Of a stretch of DNA of 64,000 bases, positions 62,160-64,000 are shown one piece after another (within the stretch, counting starts at the first letter, position 1; each line of letters begins with the position of its first letter). The position numbers and the translations under genes were made by a program. The notes below the pieces were generated by a model. It was not told the origin of the DNA. It saw nothing but the letters and a program-made list of their open reading frames with translations, and searched no databases. Origin of the DNA: Rhizocola hellebori. GTDB lineage: Bacteria; Actinomycetota; Actinomycetes; Mycobacteriales; Micromonosporaceae. The DNA lies in assembly GCF_016862955.1 (NCBI RefSeq), contig NZ_BONY01000026.1, positions 62,001-126,000 of the forward strand, written 5' to 3'.

Positions 62160-62767
62160 CCCCACTGGCTTCCGGGCGCGACGCCGACGTGTTCGCCCTC
62201 GACGACGACCGCGTCCTGCGGCGCTACCGCGAGGGCGGCGACGTCGCGCATGAGGTGGCCATCATGCGTAAGCTGGAAACCTTGGGCTATCCCGTCCCGC
62301 ACGTCTTCAAAGCGGCCGGACCCGACCTGGAGATGCAGCGCCTGCACGGCCCGACCATGCTGCAGGCCATGATGTCCGATGACCTCGGCATGCGGCAGGG
62401 CGCCCGAATCCTCGCGGATCTGCACACGCGCCTGCACCAAACGCCCTTCGTGCACCTGGATCTGCATCCCGAGAACGTCATTATGACCGCAACCGGCCCC
62501 GTCGTCATCGACTGGCGCAACGCCCAGAAGGGCGAGCCCGACCTCGACCTGGCGATGACCGCGGTGATCCTCGCCCAAGCCGCCGTGTCCTTCATACCCG
62601 CCGCCGAACAATTCCTGGCCGCATTCCTCGCCTGCACCCCCGGCGACCCACTCCGCCTGCTGCCCCAAGCCCTAGCCCGCCGAGCCGCCGACCCGGCCAT
62701 GTCCGGCGAGGAAACCAGCCTCCTCACCGAGGCAGAATCCCTAATCCTGCTACTGGCCCCACGCTAA
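62156..62767 (+). CDS. Aminoglycoside-phosphotransferase-like small kinase
   Basis: 203 residues from GTG 62156, overlapping the upstream stop (GTGA). The fold has GRDADVFALDDDRVLRRYR (P-loop and Lys), the catalytic HLDLHPENVIM and the metal-binding VVIDWRNAQKGEPDLDLAM. It is the minimal APH kinase fold. The substrate, probably a small metabolite, is unknown. Cotranslation with the PLP enzyme hints at a common pathway. It is not necessarily a resistance gene. Confidence 0.85.
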   Translation: MTPLASGRDADVFALDDDRVLRRYREGGDVAHEVAIMRKLETLGYPVPHVFKAAGPDLEMQRLHGPTMLQAMMSDDLGMRQGARILADLHTRLHQTPFVHLDLHPENVIMTATGPVVIDWRNAQKGEPDLDLAMTAVILAQAAVSFIPAAEQFLAAFLACTPGDPLRLLPQALARRAADPAMSGEETSLLTEAESLILLLAPR

Positions 62768-63115
62768 ACCCACCTGGCCGCCGCACGATTAGCAGCTTCC
62801 CCCTAAACCACCGCTAACCGGACCAAGCCGCTTGGCAAGGCGATACCGCCGCGCCGCCGCCGAACTCCTCGGCTTGGCCTGCTAGCGAATACCGGTCCTG
62901 GATTCTAGGCGCCCCCACCGTCACCTGGCTCTTCCCACTGTCCACAAACGACAAAATTCACCATCGCGCCGGCCCGTGCGTGGTCGCGCGCCGCAACTCC
63001 CGTGCGGCAACGCCACCTCCGTGCATGGTCCCGCCCGGCGACTACGCCGCCGACAGGCCACACGAATCGCTCCTCCACCATGCTCCGCGCCCGGCGAAGG
63101 GGTATTGGCACCGCA

Positions 63116-63180
63116 CCTTTGCTCTGCACCCAAAGACGCACATTGACCATGAAGTTGCGCCAACGGGTGCAGAGCAAAGG
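63116..63180. repeat. 16-bp perfect inverted repeat
   Basis: CCTTTGCTCTGCACCC (63116-63131) and GGGTGCAGAGCAAAGG (63165-63180) flank 33 bases, which include CGCA (63137-63140) and TGCG further in. It may be a dispersed palindromic element, although copies elsewhere cannot be seen here. Confidence 0.7.
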
Positions 63181-63330
63181 TCTGGCGAACACAAACCCTT
63201 GCAGTGCTGCCCGCCCATCAGCACCGCCATGCCATGCCCCCCTTTTCTGCACCGACCAGGCCCACGAGATCCAGTGCCCTGCCCGCCCCTAGCGCTTGCA
63301 CGCGATGCAGGCAGCGGCGCCACGCGATGT

Positions 63331-63570
63331 AGCAGCGCAAAGCGCAAAGCGCGGGGCAGCGCAAAGCGCGGGGCCGAGGCAACGCAAAACGCGAGGCCGG
63401 GAAGCAGAGCGCGAGGCCGGGAAGCGCAAAGCCCGAGGCAGCGCAAAACGCGGGGCCGAGGCAGCGCAAAACGCGGGGCCGAGGCAGCGCAAAGCGCGGG
63501 GCCGAGGCAGCGCAAAGCGCGAGACCGGGAAGCGCAAAGCCCGGGCCAGCTCAAAGCGCGGCGCGCGGCC
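63331..63570. repeat. Imperfect tandem array of GCGCAAA-type units
   Basis: About ten units of 17, 20, 22 or 23 bases, each starting GCGCAAA or ACGCAAA and ending in GAGGCA or GGGAA. The core unit GCGCAAAACGCGGGGCCGAG is tandemly repeated with GCA. Three units of 23 bases occur in a row. Lengths not divisible by three make it unlikely to be coding. Confidence 0.8.
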
Positions 63571-63740
63571 AAAGGCTGTGCAGGCGCGAGGCCCAGGGCT
63601 GTGCAGGCGGCTATGGGGTAGTCAGCGCATGGGCCTAGTAGGCGCGTTGTGGGGAGGCCCTGCCGCACCCTGGATGCCTAAGGCGGTGTTAGGCGCTTGG
63701 CGCGCAGGGAGCACAAGGGCGCGAGACGCAAGGGCGCAAG

Positions 63741-63812
63741 GCGCAAGGGCGCAAGGGCGCAAGGGCGCAAGGGCGCAAGGGCGCAAGGGCGCAAGGGCGC
63801 AAGGGCGCAAGG
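63741..63812. repeat. 8-bp tandem repeat (microsatellite)
   Basis: Nine perfect copies of GCGCAAGG, then a tenth copy with one change (GCGCGAGG). It lies next to the array of longer units and near the HNH fragment. Such runs can vary in length between strains. Confidence 0.85.
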
Positions 63813-63861
63813 GCGCGAGGGTGGGCGGAAGGTGTTGCGGTGTTGGGGATTTGGGATTGGG

Positions 63862-64000
63862 TCAGTGTCGTCGGTGGAAGGTGTTGCGGCGGGGGGTTTG
63901 CAACGGATCAAGCCAGGCTGGTGGGAGGAATTCCGGTAGGCCGTCGGCGGCGATCCGGACAAGCCATTCGCCTTGATGGATGACCCGGTGGTGGTGGCCG
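63862..64000 (-). CDS. C-terminus of a DUF222/HNH (13E12-type) protein, cut by the window edge
   Basis: Hand translation of the minus strand from 64000 gives HHHRVIHQGEWLVRIAADG then LPEFLPPAWLDPLQTPRRNTFHRRH and a TGA at 63864-63862. The C-terminal pattern (HHR..H.G.W..R...DG.PEF.PP.WLDP...PRRN) is typical of HNH nucleases with a DUF222 domain. These are often multi-copy in actinobacteria. Most of the protein lies to the right of the window. Confidence 0.7.
   Translation of the reverse strand, partial: GHHHRVIHQGEWLVRIAADGLPEFLPPAWLDPLQTPRRNTFHRRH

Larger units (their letters stand above)
62768..63861. other. Repeat-rich 1.1-kb gap without a recognised gene
   Basis: Between the kinase gene and the HNH-type fragment there is no convincing coding sequence. 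It contains a 16-bp inverted repeat (63116-63180), two imperfect 25-base direct repeats near 62976 and 63020 (GTGCGTGGTCGCGCGCCGCA against GTGCATGGTCCCGCCCGGCG), the 17-23 bp array (63331-63570) and the 8-bp array (63741-63812). Frames found here are Ala/Arg/Pro-rich and change across units, so I do not call them genes. Confidence 0.7.

Noticed and set aside
59892-62165. A 757-codon minus-strand frame opposite the PBP and PLP-enzyme genes
   Set aside because: Both sense genes have complete catalytic motifs; the antisense frame has only biased Arg, Gly and His composition expected from high GC.
63331-63570. CRISPR-like look of the repeats
   Set aside because: Units follow each other with no spacers of constant length, and the sequence is GC-rich and degenerate with no cas gene nearby.
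63296-63976. Ala/Arg-rich 226-codon frame in the last 0.7 kb
   Set aside because: It is a translation of the tandem arrays, whose unit lengths are not multiples of three, and it overlaps the HNH-like C-terminus on the other strand.

Overview
The window is a high-GC actinobacterial chromosome segment. Three things point there: many GTG starts, stop/start overlaps such as ATGA and GTGA, and an intact phosphatidylinositol mannoside (PIM) locus. TetR-, PadR- and LacI-type sites, a Ser/Thr kinase, a CBM2-linked LPMO and CelR/CebR-like operator boxes suggest a filamentous, cellulose-using actinomycete, plausibly Streptosporangiales. That order-level placement is inference. I see no rRNA, tRNA, CRISPR array, prophage or insertion sequence.

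Left part (1-16.8 kb). A MEDS/HATPase sensor is cut by the left edge, followed by a frameshifted FAD oxidoreductase and a DUF2461 gene. Then comes the conserved minus-strand block pgsA - PIM acyltransferase - pimA - membrane protein - pdxS - pdxT - yebC. Its usual upstream partners (thrS and a HIT-family gene, here with a GNAT gene between them) lie 5 kb away, split off by an EF-G-like GTPase gene on the plus strand and by HTTM, DCC and VOC genes.

Middle part (16.8-44.6 kb). A PadR-controlled ABC exporter has a perfect operator dyad. A TrmB/LuxR hybrid regulator sits beside a secreted subtilisin. There follow a cyclopropane-synthase-like gene, membrane transporters, an orphan MazF/PemK toxin, adenosine deaminase, a NAL1-like trypsin-fold protein, a sugar ABC importer without its own ATPase, and a KtrB/KtrA potassium uptake pair. 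A cellulose section holds a GH1 beta-glucosidase, an LPMO (AA10-CBM2) and a degenerate AA10 paralogue. CelR/CebR-like boxes precede the glucosidase and the LPMO. An FHA-ABC exporter closes this part.

Right part (44.6-64 kb). A long-form myo-inositol-phosphate synthase is paired with an unfamiliar HTH regulator, with two dyads carrying the same half-site upstream. An MFS pump fused to a winged-helix-like tail, a nitrilase, an esterase, a ketopantoate reductase, a TPR/FN3 membrane protein and trmB follow. Next is a compact valS preceded by an apparent attenuator: a leaderless 17-residue peptide with four GTA valine codons, two mutually exclusive RNA pairings and a Shine-Dalgarno-masking hairpin. 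This is the most interesting signal in the window. LCP and class A PBP cell-wall genes and a PLP enzyme/kinase pair come next. The last 1.2 kb is a repeat-rich gap (16-bp inverted repeat, 17-23 bp units, 8-bp tandem array) that ends at the C-terminus of a DUF222/HNH protein.
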